64,000 nucleotides of DNA, taken from NCBI RefSeq assembly GCF_001429185.1, contig NZ_LMIW01000015.1, positions 97,234-161,233 on the forward strand. The letters run 5' to 3'. A model generated the notes under the pieces. It saw only the letters and a program-made list of their open reading frames with translations. It was not told where the DNA came from and ran no database searches. Position 1 is the first letter of the stretch. Each line of letters starts with the position of its first letter. The position numbers and the translations under genes were made by a program. The DNA comes from Terrabacter sp. Root85. Lineage in GTDB: Bacteria; Actinomycetota; Actinomycetes; Actinomycetales; Dermatophilaceae. Shown here one piece after another: positions 41,945 to 50,708 of the stretch.

Positions 41945-43780
41945 GTGACCTCCAGACTCGGCGCCAGTGTGGCATCCGCGCTCGGCGCCCCCGGTCCACG
42001 CGATGCAACGGGGAGTCGAACAGTTGGTGACGTCCCGACCACGACGGCACTGCTCGTCGCCAACCTCCCCGTCGCCGCGTGCGTGGCCCGCTCCCACCTC
42101 GCCCGCAACCCGTGGCAGGCGGTGTGGGTCGGCGCCCGGGTGCTCCCCGCCGGCGCGCGGCGCGAGCTGAGCCGGCGCAGCCGCGGACCACTGTCGGTCA
42201 TCGCCGCCGCGGCCTCCGGACAGCGCGAGCTCGCTCGCCGCCGTCTCACGGACGAGCTGCGTGGCGCGGGTCCCCGGCGGGCACAGCACCTTCTCGCAGC
42301 CGCGGCCGCGACAGGCCAGCTGGACGGGATCGATGGCGCCACAAGCGGATTCACGCAGGCCACGACGGGCTCCTCCGCCGCCTACCTCGCCCACGCCGCC
42401 GGCGACGTCACCGGTGCGCAGCGCGCCCTCGACGGCCTGCGCAACCCTGCCGCCCGAGTGCACCGTCGCTGGCTGGCCGGCGAGCGCTCCGTCCTGACGG
42501 GCGCGGCACTCGACGGACTTCCCACGACGACCGACGGCCCGCACCACGCTCCGTCCACGGCGACCCGCACCTCCGTCGTCCACGTCGTCACGAACTCGCT
42601 GCCCGAGGTGCAGGCCGGCTACACGGTGCGCACGCAGGGCCTCGTCGCCGCCCAGCGCGCCGCTGGGATCGACGCGCACGTGTGCACCCCGCCGGGCTTC
42701 CCCGTCGCCCAGGGACACCTCTGCGCGGCGCCGTCCACGACGCTCGCCGGCGTGCCCTACCACCGTGACCTCGCGGCCGGGCGCCGTCTCGATCTCCCGG
42801 ACCGCCACCTGGAGGCGTATGCCGTCACGGTCGCCGCGCTCGCCCGCGCCGTCGGTGCCGACGTCGTCCACGCGCACTCGAAGCACGTCAACGCCCAGGC
42901 CGCCCTGCTCGCCGGCCGACGCCTCGGGGTGCCCGTCGTCTACGAGGCCCGCGGGTTCCTCGAGGACACGTGGCGCACGCGCGGCGGGGACGCCGACAGC
43001 GACTTCTACCGCTGGACGCGCCGGACCGAGACGCGCTGCCTCTCGCTCGCCGACGCCGTCGTCACGCTGTCGCAGAGCATGCGCGAGGACGTCGTCGCGC
43101 GCGGCGTCGACCCGAAGCGGGTCCACGTCGTCGGCAACTGCGTCCCCGACGCCCTGCTCACCGACGTCGTCGACGGCGGACCCGTGCGCGCGGCCCTCGA
43201 CATCCGCCCCACCGATGTCGTCATCGGCACGGTGTCGACGCTCAACGCGTACGAGGGCATCGACGTGCTCCTCGACGCGGGTGGCCTGCTCGACGACGCC
43301 CGGCTCGTCGTACTCGTCGTCGGGGACGGTCCGGCCCGCGAGCGTCTGACCCGTCGCGCTGCCGAGCTGCGCCGGTCGGGCACGCGGACGCGCTTCGTCC
43401 TCACCGGGCGGGTGCCGCACAGCCGCACCCACGAGCACCACGCGGCCATCGACGTCTTCTGCGTCCCCCGCCGGGCCACCCCGGTCACGACCCTCGTGCC
43501 GCCCCTCAAGCCCGTCGAGGCGATGGCGCTCGGACGTCCCGTCGTCGTCACCGACCTCCCGCCGCTGCGCGAGCTCGTCGCCCCCGACCGCGGATTCGTC
43601 GTCGAGGGCGCGGACCCGCAGCTGCTCGCGCAGGCGCTGGGTGAGCTCGTCGCCGACCCCGACCGGCGGCACCGGCTCGGGGCGAGCGGACGCGACCACG
43701 TCGCGAGCGAGCGGACGTGGTCGGTGGCCGCGGCGGCATACGGACAGGTCTACGAGCAGGTGCAGGCGGTGGCGGCATGA
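41945..43780 (+). CDS. Glycosyltransferase family 4 protein
   Basis: A 611-residue protein. The first 200 residues are Ala/Arg-rich helical sequence without a recognised family. A GT4 domain follows: SVVHVVTNSLPEVQAGYTVR, VGADVVHAHSKHVNAQAALL, VPVVYEARGFLEDTWRTRGG, ADAVVTLSQSMREDVVARGV, HVVGNCVPD, VIGTVSTLNAYEGIDVLLDA and PPLKPVEAMALGRPVVVTDL, the donor-site segment. GT4 enzymes retain the anomeric configuration and use nucleotide sugars. The GTG at 41945 is the best start in the 76-bp divergent gap. It overlaps the ABC permease gene by 4 bp (ATGA), so glycosyl transfer and export are co-translated. Confidence 0.85.
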   Translation: MTSRLGASVASALGAPGPRDATGSRTVGDVPTTTALLVANLPVAACVARSHLARNPWQAVWVGARVLPAGARRELSRRSRGPLSVIAAAASGQRELARRRLTDELRGAGPRRAQHLLAAAAATGQLDGIDGATSGFTQATTGSSAAYLAHAAGDVTGAQRALDGLRNPAARVHRRWLAGERSVLTGAALDGLPTTTDGPHHAPSTATRTSVVHVVTNSLPEVQAGYTVRTQGLVAAQRAAGIDAHVCTPPGFPVAQGHLCAAPSTTLAGVPYHRDLAAGRRLDLPDRHLEAYAVTVAALARAVGADVVHAHSKHVNAQAALLAGRRLGVPVVYEARGFLEDTWRTRGGDADSDFYRWTRRTETRCLSLADAVVTLSQSMREDVVARGVDPKRVHVVGNCVPDALLTDVVDGGPVRAALDIRPTDVVIGTVSTLNAYEGIDVLLDAGGLLDDARLVVLVVGDGPARERLTRRAAELRRSGTRTRFVLTGRVPHSRTHEHHAAIDVFCVPRRATPVTTLVPPLKPVEAMALGRPVVVTDLPPLRELVAPDRGFVVEGADPQLLAQALGELVADPDRRHRLGASGRDHVASERTWSVAAAAYGQVYEQVQAVAA

Positions 43781-44700
43781 CGATCGGGAGCGGCAGCGTG
43801 GTGGAGAGCGTCGAGGCGCCGGAGGCACGGACCGAGCGGGCCCGACTCACCCCCGAGGAGGCGGCCGCCCTGGCGCGCCGTGCCGGCCTGGAGGAGCTCG
43901 GCGTCCGGCCGGGCCTGCTCGGCTACGCCCGCGAGGTCTGGAGCTACCGCCACCTCGTCTGGCACCTGTCGTCGGCGCAGGCCTGGGCGACGAACCAGAA
44001 CAACTACCTCGGCCAGCTGTGGGCGGTCCTCAACCCGTTGCTCCTCGTCGGGTCGTACTACCTGATCTTCGGGCTGCTGCTCAAGACCCGCGGCGGCACG
44101 TCGAACTACATCGCGTTCCTCACCATCGGCATCTTCGTCTTCGGCTACTCCGCGAGCGCGATCATCGCCGGCTCGCGGGCCGTCGTCGGGCAGATCGGGC
44201 TCGTGCGCGCATTGCGCTTCCCCCGGGCCGTGCTGCCCATCTCGGTGACGCTGACGCAGTTCCTCGTCAACGTCCCGGCGTTCGCCGTGCTCATGGTCAT
44301 GATCCCCCTGACGGGAGAGCCGTTCTCGCCGCATTGGCTGCTGTTCCCCGTCGCGCTCGTCTTCCAGAGCCTCATCAACCTGGGTCTCGCGTTCTACCTC
44401 GCCCGCGTCGTCAACACGGCCCGCGACTCGGCCAACCTCGTGCCCGTCGGTGTGCGGCTCGCCCGCTACGTCTCGGGCGTCTTCTTCTCGATCCCGCACT
44501 ACGCCGGCTACGGGCTGGTCAGCGCCCTGCTCCTCTACCAGCCGCTCGCGGTCAGCATGACGACGGCGCGCGAGGCCCTGATGGACCAGTACCCGCTGAC
44601 GTGGGGCAGCTGGGTCGCTGCCGCGGCCTGGGGCGTCGCGCTCAGCGTGACGGGAATCGTCTTCTTCTGGCGCGGGGAGGGTCGCTATGGGAGCAACTGA
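43777..44700 (+). CDS. ABC-2 permease for polysaccharide export (Wzm/TagG type)
   Basis: A 307-residue membrane protein. A cytoplasmic N-terminus with an amphipathic segment (LVWHLSSAQAWATNQNNYLG, QLWAVLNPLL) precedes six helices, as in Wzm/TagG. The usual pattern FPRAVLPISVTLTQFLVNVP is present after helix 3, and the periplasmic-side loop FFSIPHYAG is in the later part. With the ATPase encoded next, it moves a finished, lipid-linked polymer across the cytoplasmic membrane. The start overlaps the preceding glycosyltransferase stop; the end overlaps the ATPase gene by 14 bp. Confidence 0.9.
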   Translation: MTIGSGSVVESVEAPEARTERARLTPEEAAALARRAGLEELGVRPGLLGYAREVWSYRHLVWHLSSAQAWATNQNNYLGQLWAVLNPLLLVGSYYLIFGLLLKTRGGTSNYIAFLTIGIFVFGYSASAIIAGSRAVVGQIGLVRALRFPRAVLPISVTLTQFLVNVPAFAVLMVMIPLTGEPFSPHWLLFPVALVFQSLINLGLAFYLARVVNTARDSANLVPVGVRLARYVSGVFFSIPHYAGYGLVSALLLYQPLAVSMTTAREALMDQYPLTWGSWVAAAAWGVALSVTGIVFFWRGEGRYGSN

Positions 44701-45481
44701 CGTGGCTGACACGACGACGCCCAGCGTCGTCTGCTCGGGGCTCGACATCGTCTACACGGTCTTCGGCGCCAAGCAGAAGGGCACCGACACGGGCGGCCAA
44801 GTGCCGCTCGTCGAGCGCCTGCTGACGAAGCGCAACCCGGTCAGCTCGGTCCGCAAGGTGCACGCCGTCAAGGACGTCTCGTTCGTCGTCAACCACGGCG
44901 AGGCCGTCGGCATCATCGGGCGCAACGGCTCGGGCAAGAGCACGCTGCTGCGCGCCGTCGCCGGGCTCATGCCCCCGACGAACGGGCGCGTCTGGGCCTC
45001 TGGACGCCCGTCGCTCCTCGGCGTCAACGCCGTGCTGCTCACGGGCCTGACCGGCGCCAAGAACGTCATGATCGGCGGTCTCGCGCTCGGCCTGACGCCA
45101 CGCCAGGTCCGTGAGCGCTACGACGACATCGTCGACTTCAGCGGCATCGGGGACTTCGTCAACCTGCCGATGAGCGCCTACTCGTCGGGCATGGGGGCAC
45201 GGCTGCGCTTCGCGATCTCGACGGCGGCCGCCCCCGACATCCTCATGATCGACGAGGCCCTCGCGACCGGTGACGCCGAGTTCCAGGCACGCAGCCGCGA
45301 CCGCATCGCCGAGATCCGCCGCGACGCGAGCACCGTCTTCCTCGTCAGCCACAGCAACGCCGCGATCCGCGAGTCGTGCGACCGCGTGCTGTGGATGGAG
45401 CAGGGACGGCTCGTCATGGACGGCCCCACGGACGAGGTCGTCCGGGCCTACGAGCAGTCCCACCGGAGGGCTCCCGCGTGA
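44687..45481 (+). CDS. ABC ATPase for polysaccharide export (Wzt/TagH type)
   Basis: A 264-residue ATPase. Walker A is GIIGRNGSGKST, the signature is YSSGMGARLRFAIS and Walker B is DILMIDEALATGD, all in the version typical for Wzt/TagH exporters rather than importers. A short N-terminal extension (VYTVFGAKQKGTDTGGQVPL) precedes the nucleotide domain. It lacks the C-terminal carbohydrate-binding domain of O-antigen Wzt proteins, so export is probably not gated by a chain-terminal cap. The ATG lies inside the permease gene. The end overlaps the next glycosyltransferase gene by 4 bp (GTGA). Confidence 0.92.
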   Translation: MGATDVADTTTPSVVCSGLDIVYTVFGAKQKGTDTGGQVPLVERLLTKRNPVSSVRKVHAVKDVSFVVNHGEAVGIIGRNGSGKSTLLRAVAGLMPPTNGRVWASGRPSLLGVNAVLLTGLTGAKNVMIGGLALGLTPRQVRERYDDIVDFSGIGDFVNLPMSAYSSGMGARLRFAISTAAAPDILMIDEALATGDAEFQARSRDRIAEIRRDASTVFLVSHSNAAIRESCDRVLWMEQGRLVMDGPTDEVVRAYEQSHRRAPA

Positions 45482-46689
45482 GCCCTCACCCCGCACCGCG
45501 ACGCGACGGGACCCTGCGCGCGCTCGTCGTCACCGTCGTGCACCACCCCGAGGACGCCCGCATCCGGCACCGCGAGATCGGCGCCCTCCTCGACGCGGGC
45601 GTGCAGGTCACGTATGCCGCCCCCTTCGTCGCGCACGGCCTCGACCTCCCCGACGTGGCCGGACTGCGCCCGGTCGACCTCCCGCACGCCACCGGGCGCT
45701 CGCGCGGCGAGGCCTTCCGGGCCGCCCGGCGGCTGCTGGCCCACGAGGCTCGCGACCACGACGTCGTGATCGTCCACGACCCCGAGATCGTCGCTGCCGC
45801 AGCGGGTCTGCGCCTGGACAACCTCGTCTGGGACGTCCACGAGGACACCGCTGCCGCCATCGAGGCGAAGCCCTGGGTGCCGGCACGTGCCCGCGCTCCT
45901 CTCGCCAGTGCGGCCCGCGCCATCGAGCGGCACGCGGAGCGTCGACACGAGCTCATCCTCGCCGAGTACGCCTACGCCGACCGCTTCGAGCGGGAGCACG
46001 TCGTCGTGCCCAACACGGTGCGCGTCCCGGCCACGGCGACGGCGCCCGGCGCGTCGCGTGCCGTCTACCTCGGCTCGCTGACGATGGCCCGCGGCGCGGC
46101 GACCCTCCTCCAGACCGGGCGGCTGCTCACGGTCGCCACCCGCGGCGAGGTCAAGGTCGAGATCATCGGGGGCGCCCGTGACACCCGCACCGCCGACACC
46201 CTCGACTGGGGCGTCAAGTGCGGCCACGTCGTGCACCACGGCTTCGTGCCGAGCGCGCGGGCCCTCCCGATGCTCGACGGTGCCCTCGCCGGCCTGTCGC
46301 TGCTCGAGGACCGCCCGAACTACCGCCACTCGATGCCGACCAAGGTCATCGAGTACATGGCCCACGGCCTGCCCGTCATCACGACGCCGCTGCCGCTCGC
46401 GGCCGACCTCGTCGAGCGATCGGGCTGCGGCGTCGTCGTGCCCTTCGACGACGCCGAGGCCACGGCCGCCGCCCTCATCGAGCTGGCGCGCGACCCCGAG
46501 CGACGCGCGGCGCTGGGACGGGCCGGACACGCGTACGCCCGAGAGCACCACGACTGGAACGTCATCGGCCGCGACTTCGTGCGCCACGTCACCGACCTCG
46601 CCCAACGCCACCGCGGCGCGGGCGAGCCCCGTGACGTCGGCGAGCGACCCAGCACCTACGCCCACCCCGCCACCCACCAGCAGCACTGA
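45478..46689 (+). CDS. Glycosyltransferase family 4 protein
   Basis: A 403-residue GT-B glycosyltransferase. LRALVVTVVHHPEDARIRHR starts the first Rossmann domain, DNLVWDVHEDTAAAIEAKPW contains the usual acceptor-side His-Glu-Asp, SRAVYLGSLTMARGAATLLQ begins the second domain, and LEDRPNYRHSMPTKVIEYMA with HGLPVITTPLPLAADLV is the donor-binding stretch with its second conserved Glu. The GTG at 45478 overlaps the ATPase stop. A short Pro/His-rich tail ends the protein. It belongs to the export operon and precedes the UDP-ManNAc genes. Confidence 0.87.
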   Translation: MSPHPAPRRDGTLRALVVTVVHHPEDARIRHREIGALLDAGVQVTYAAPFVAHGLDLPDVAGLRPVDLPHATGRSRGEAFRAARRLLAHEARDHDVVIVHDPEIVAAAAGLRLDNLVWDVHEDTAAAIEAKPWVPARARAPLASAARAIERHAERRHELILAEYAYADRFEREHVVVPNTVRVPATATAPGASRAVYLGSLTMARGAATLLQTGRLLTVATRGEVKVEIIGGARDTRTADTLDWGVKCGHVVHHGFVPSARALPMLDGALAGLSLLEDRPNYRHSMPTKVIEYMAHGLPVITTPLPLAADLVERSGCGVVVPFDDAEATAAALIELARDPERRAALGRAGHAYAREHHDWNVIGRDFVRHVTDLAQRHRGAGEPRDVGERPSTYAHPATHQQH

Positions 46690-46708
46690 CAGCACAGGGA
46701 GATCCACC

Positions 46709-47986
46709 ATGTTCGAGGACGGAATCGCCGTCATCGGCCTCGGCTACATCGGCCTGCCCACCTGCGCCGCCCTCACCCGCCACGGACTGCGGGTCACGGG
46801 CGTCGACGTCAACGAACGCACCGTCTCGGAGATCAACGCCGGACGCGTGCCCATCGTCGAGCCGAACCTCGACGTCGCGATCGCCTCGGCCGTCGCCGAC
46901 GGCCTGCTGACAGCGACGACGACGATGCCGCACGCGTCCGTCTACCTCATCGCGGTGCCGACCCCGTTCATGGGCGACCACGAGCCCGACCTGCGGCACG
47001 TGCGCTCGGCCACCGAGGCGATCGCGCCGATGCTCCGTGGCGGGGAGGTCGTCATCCTCGAGTCGACGTCGCCGCCCGGGACGACCGAGCTGATCTCCGA
47101 GTGGATCTCGGACCTGCGCCCCGACCTCAAGCTGCCGCACCTGGGCGGCATCTCGGACGTTCACGTCGCACACTGTCCGGAGCGGGTGCTGCCCGGCCGG
47201 ATCATGGTCGAGATCTTCTCCAACGACCGCATCGTCGGCGGTCTCTCGCCCGAGTGCGCGCTGCGCGCCGCGGAGGTCTACCGGCTCTTCGTCACGGGCG
47301 AGATCATCCTCACCGACGCGAAGTCGGCCGAGATGTCCAAGCTGACCGAGAACGCGTTCCGCGACGTCAACATCGCCTTCGCCAACGAGCTCGCCGAGAT
47401 CTGCGAGCACATCGGCCTCGACGTCTGGGAGGTCATCTCGATGGCCAACCACCACCCGCGGGTCAACATCCTCCAGCCCGGCCCCGGCGTCGGCGGGCAC
47501 TGCATCGCCGTCGACCCGTGGTTCATCGTCTCGGCGGCCCCCGAGCAGGCGCGGATCATCCGGGCCGCCCGGGAGACCAACGACGCCCGCCCGGGCACCG
47601 TCATCCGGAAGGTGTCCGACGCCCTCGTGGCCGCGGGCCGCGGGGACGGGCAGGGCGCGACGGTGGCCTGCCTCGGTCTCGCGTTCAAGGCCGACATCGA
47701 CGACCTGCGCGAGTCGCCGGCCCTGCTCATCACCGAGACGCTCGCCGCCGAGCTCCCCGGCACCCGGGTCCTCGCCGTCGAGCCGCACGTCGGCGCGTTG
47801 CCCCCGGCCCTGGCCGCCCTGCCGAACGTCGAGCTCGCCGCGACCGGACAGGCCATCGACGAGGCGGACGTCGTCGTCCTCCTCGTCGACCACGCCGCCT
47901 TCCGGTCCATCAGCCTCGGCGACCTCCGCGGTCGCGAGCTCGTCGACACCCGCGGCCTCTGGCGACTGAAGGAGATCCGGACATGA
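46709..47986 (+). CDS. wecC: UDP-N-acetyl-D-mannosamine dehydrogenase (WecC-like)
   Basis: A 425-residue nucleotide-sugar dehydrogenase, which oxidises UDP-ManNAc to UDP-ManNAcA with two NAD+. AVIGLGYIGLPTCAALTRHG is the NAD site, LESTSPPGTTE and PERVLPGRI follow, KLTENAFRDVNIAFANELAE gives the catalytic Lys and Asn, and PGPGVGGHCIAVDPWFIV the nucleophilic Cys. The NHHPRVNILQPGPG segment is characteristic of the WecC subgroup rather than UDP-glucose dehydrogenase. The gene is followed with a 4-bp overlap by the 2-epimerase that makes its substrate, which supports the assignment. Confidence 0.9.
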   Translation: MFEDGIAVIGLGYIGLPTCAALTRHGLRVTGVDVNERTVSEINAGRVPIVEPNLDVAIASAVADGLLTATTTMPHASVYLIAVPTPFMGDHEPDLRHVRSATEAIAPMLRGGEVVILESTSPPGTTELISEWISDLRPDLKLPHLGGISDVHVAHCPERVLPGRIMVEIFSNDRIVGGLSPECALRAAEVYRLFVTGEIILTDAKSAEMSKLTENAFRDVNIAFANELAEICEHIGLDVWEVISMANHHPRVNILQPGPGVGGHCIAVDPWFIVSAAPEQARIIRAARETNDARPGTVIRKVSDALVAAGRGDGQGATVACLGLAFKADIDDLRESPALLITETLAAELPGTRVLAVEPHVGALPPALAALPNVELAATGQAIDEADVVVLLVDHAAFRSISLGDLRGRELVDTRGLWRLKEIRT

Positions 47987-49212
47987 CTACTGCACTGCCC
48001 ACGGCCCGACACCGCGTCATGACCGTCTACGGGACACGACCCGAGGCGATCAAGATGGCCCCGCTCGTGGCGGCCCTCGAGGCCGACGAGCGCATCGAGC
48101 CGGTCGTGGCCGTGACCGGCCAGCACCGCGAGATGCTCGACCAGGTCAACGCGCTCTTCGGGATCCGTCCGGCCCACGACCTCGACCTCATGGCCCCGGG
48201 GGCGACGCTCGCCGAGATCACGGCCCGCACGGTGCTCGCCACCTCGGCCCTGCTGCGGGAGACCCGCCCCGACGTCGTCGTCGTCCAGGGCGACACGACG
48301 ACGGTGCTCGCGACGGGGCTGGCCGCCTTCTACGAGCACATCCCCGTCGTGCACCTCGAGGCGGGCCTGCGCACGGGTGACGTGCGCTCGCCCTTCCCCG
48401 AGGAGGCCAACCGGCGCCTCACCGCGCCGCTCGCCGACCTGCACCTCGCCCCGACGGCGACGTCCAGGGCGAATCTCGTGCGCGAGTCGATCGACCCGAG
48501 CCGCGTGCCCGTCACCGGCAACACCGTCATCGACGCGCTCCAGTGGACGACCGCCCAGCCCGTCGAGTTCGACGACCCGCGCGTGGCCGAGGCCGTCGAC
48601 CACGCGGCGGGTGGGCGCGACCTGCTCCTCGTCACCTCCCACCGGCGTGAGTCGTGGGGTCCCCGGATGGTCGAGACGATGACGGCGATCCGCGACCTCG
48701 CGCTCGACCGGCCCGACCTGCAGGTCCTCCTGCCGATGCACCGCAACCCGATCGTCCGCGACGTCATCGAGCCGCTGCTCGGGTCGCTCGACAACGTGCT
48801 GCTCACCGAGCCGCTCGACTACCACCAGTTCGCGCACGCCCTCGCCGGCGCCACCGTCGTCCTCACCGACTCGGGCGGCGTGCAGGAGGAGGCCCCGAGC
48901 CTCGGCAAGCCGGTGCTCGTCATGCGCGACACGACCGAGCGCCCCGAGGCCGTCGAGGCCGGGACGGTCCGCCTCGTCGGCACCGACGGCGGCACGATCC
49001 GCGCCGCCGTCGAGGAGCTGCTCGACGACGCCGATGCCTACGCCGCGATGGCGAACGCCGTGAACCCCTACGGCGACGGTCGGGCCGCCGAGCGGTCGGT
49101 CGCCGCCATCGCCGAGCTGCTCGGCCTGGGCCACCGGGCCCCGGACTTCGACCCGAACGAGTCCACGCGGGAGGCTGCGTCCGACAGCGACTCCCGACTG
49201 GTCCGTGTCTGA
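47983..49212 (+). CDS. wecB: UDP-N-acetylglucosamine 2-epimerase (non-hydrolysing)
   Basis: A 409-residue GT-B-like epimerase that interconverts UDP-GlcNAc and UDP-ManNAc. It shows VMTVYGTRPEAIKMAPLVAA, VTGQHREMLDQVNALFGI, VVQGDTTTVLATGLAAFYEH with HLEAGLRTGDVRSPFPEEAN, VTSHRRESWG, MHRNPIVRDVI, and LTDSGGVQEEAPSLGKPVLV, all conserved in WecB/MnaA. It overlaps both neighbours (the WecC-like gene by 4 bp, the second dehydrogenase gene by 8 bp). Together with WecC it makes UDP-ManNAcA for the exported polymer; UDP-ManNAc may also serve as a linkage unit. Confidence 0.94.
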   Translation: MTTALPTARHRVMTVYGTRPEAIKMAPLVAALEADERIEPVVAVTGQHREMLDQVNALFGIRPAHDLDLMAPGATLAEITARTVLATSALLRETRPDVVVVQGDTTTVLATGLAAFYEHIPVVHLEAGLRTGDVRSPFPEEANRRLTAPLADLHLAPTATSRANLVRESIDPSRVPVTGNTVIDALQWTTAQPVEFDDPRVAEAVDHAAGGRDLLLVTSHRRESWGPRMVETMTAIRDLALDRPDLQVLLPMHRNPIVRDVIEPLLGSLDNVLLTEPLDYHQFAHALAGATVVLTDSGGVQEEAPSLGKPVLVMRDTTERPEAVEAGTVRLVGTDGGTIRAAVEELLDDADAYAAMANAVNPYGDGRAAERSVAAIAELLGLGHRAPDFDPNESTREAASDSDSRLVRV

Positions 49213-50491
49213 CCGGCGACGCCACGACGTCGTCGTCGTGGGGCTCGGCTACGTCGGCCTCCCGCTCGCGCAGGCCGCGGTCGGCGCGGGCCTGTCCGTC
49301 GTCGGTCTCGACGCCAGCGCCGTCGTCGTGGCCTCCCTCGCGAACGGCCGGTCGCACGTCGACGACCTGACCGACGAGGACGTGACGAAGATGCTGGGCG
49401 CCGGCTTCGAGCCGACGACCGACCCGACCTGCCTCGCCGAGGCCGCCGCGGTCGTCGTCTGCGTGCCGACGCCGCTGGGCGACGAGGGCGGCCCCGACCT
49501 CGCCGCCGTCCGGGCGGCCATGACCGAGCTGTCCCGGCACCTGACCCGCGACACCCTCGTCGTCCTCGAGTCGACGACCTACCCGGGCACCACCGACGAG
49601 GTGGTGCGCCCGATCCTCGAGACGACCGGGCTGCGCGCCGGGGTGGACTTCGCACTCGCCTTCTCGCCCGAGCGCGTCGACCCGGGCAACACGGCATACG
49701 GCATCGGCAACACCCCGAAGGTCGTCGGCGGGCACACGCCCGCGTGCACGGAGGCGGCCTGCGCCTTCTACTCACGCTTCGTCGACACCGTCGTGCCGAC
49801 ACGGGGCACCCGCGAGGCCGAGACGGCCAAGCTGCTCGAGAACACCTACCGCCACATCAACATCGCGCTCGTCAACGAGATGGCGCGCTTCTGCCACGAC
49901 CTCGACATCGACCTGTGGGAGGTCATCGCGGCAGCGGGGACGAAACCCTTCGGTTTCCAGGCGTTCTACCCGGGCCCGGGCGTCGGCGGCCACTGCATCC
50001 CGATCGACCCGAACTACCTCTCGCACAACGTGCGCACGCGGCTCGGCTACCCCTTCCGCTTCGTCGAGCTCGCCCAGGAGATCAACGCCTCGATGCCGGC
50101 CTACGTGGCGCGCCGGGTGCAGGACGCGCTCAACGAGGACGGCAAGGCGCTGCGCGGGGCGCGGGTGCTGCTGCTCGGCGTCACGTACAAGGCCGACATC
50201 GCCGACCAGCGCGAGTCGCCCGCCGTCCCCGTCGCCCGCCGCCTCCTCGAGCAGGGCGCACGCCTGTCGTTCCACGACCCGCTCATCGACCACTGGGACG
50301 AGCTGGAGCCCGAGCTCGGGGACGCCGCCATCTCGGTGCCGCACCTCGAGGCCGCCGTCGTCGACGCCGACCTCGTCGTGCTGCTGCAGCGCCACCGGGA
50401 CTACGACGTGGACGCGCTCGCGCGAGCGTCGCGCCGCTTCCTCGACACCCGCGGCGTCGTCACACCCAGCGAGCACGCTGAGCGTCTCTGA
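49205..50491 (+). CDS. Second nucleotide-sugar dehydrogenase (UDP-GlcNAc/UDP-Glc 6-dehydrogenase type)
   Basis: A 428-residue UDP-sugar dehydrogenase of a different subgroup from the WecC-like one. VVVVGLGYVGLPLAQAAVGA is the NAD site, LESTTYPGTTDEVVRP and AFSPERVDPGNTAYG follow, KLLENTYRHINIALVNEMAR gives the Lys and Asn, and PGPGVGGHCIPIDPNYLSHN holds the nucleophilic Cys. SPERVDPGN and the GTKPFGFQAFYPGP stretch are as in WbpA/TviB-type UDP-HexNAc 6-dehydrogenases, so UDP-GlcNAcA is the likely product, but UDP-glucuronate cannot be excluded. The GTG start lies 8 bp inside the epimerase gene. It closes the operon; a hairpin follows. Confidence 0.88.
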   Translation: MSDRRRHDVVVVGLGYVGLPLAQAAVGAGLSVVGLDASAVVVASLANGRSHVDDLTDEDVTKMLGAGFEPTTDPTCLAEAAAVVVCVPTPLGDEGGPDLAAVRAAMTELSRHLTRDTLVVLESTTYPGTTDEVVRPILETTGLRAGVDFALAFSPERVDPGNTAYGIGNTPKVVGGHTPACTEAACAFYSRFVDTVVPTRGTREAETAKLLENTYRHINIALVNEMARFCHDLDIDLWEVIAAAGTKPFGFQAFYPGPGVGGHCIPIDPNYLSHNVRTRLGYPFRFVELAQEINASMPAYVARRVQDALNEDGKALRGARVLLLGVTYKADIADQRESPAVPVARRLLEQGARLSFHDPLIDHWDELEPELGDAAISVPHLEAAVVDADLVVLLQRHRDYDVDALARASRRFLDTRGVVTPSEHAERL

Positions 50492-50523
50492 CGCCTCCTC
50501 CGTTGCGGCGCAAGGGTCCCGGC

Positions 50524-50547
50524 CCCACGACGGCGCGGCGTCGTGGG
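50524..50547. terminator. Hairpin after the polysaccharide operon
   Basis: CCCACGACG (50524-50532) and CGTCGTGGG (50539-50547) form a perfect 9-bp stem with a GCGCGG loop, 33 bp after the stop of the last dehydrogenase gene. No T-tract follows. Confidence 0.5.
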
Positions 50548-50570
50548 CTCGGCGACACACCGACCACGAC

Positions 50571-50702
50571 GTGGCCGGGCGGGCCTACCGGTCAGGTGGT
50601 TACGCGTACGCCCTCGGCTCGAACCAGAAGCTCGGGCTCTACAACACCTTCTACACAGCCACGCTCAAGCAGTCCTCCCCCGGCTACTGGGAGAGGTGCT
50701 GA
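50571..50702 (+). pseudogene. Possible gene remnant, 43 codons
   Basis: The 217-bp gap after the polysaccharide operon contains a short frame reading AYRSGGYAYALGSNQKLGLY, then NTFYTATLKQSSPGYWERC and a stop. Its composition (many Tyr, Asn, Gln, Ser) looks like folded protein and is unlike the Arg/Pro noise of shadow frames, but there is no ribosome site or promoter box and the GTG chosen is arbitrary. It could be the 3' stump of a gene lost at the edge of the polysaccharide locus. I do not recognise the family. Confidence 0.35.
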
Positions 50703-50708
50703 GCAGGC

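Noticed and set aside
41869-42363. 165-codon upstream extension of the bifunctional glycosyltransferase
   Set aside because: Lies opposite the start of the divergent glycosyltransferase gene and has no domain; GTG at 41868 has a purine-rich site.
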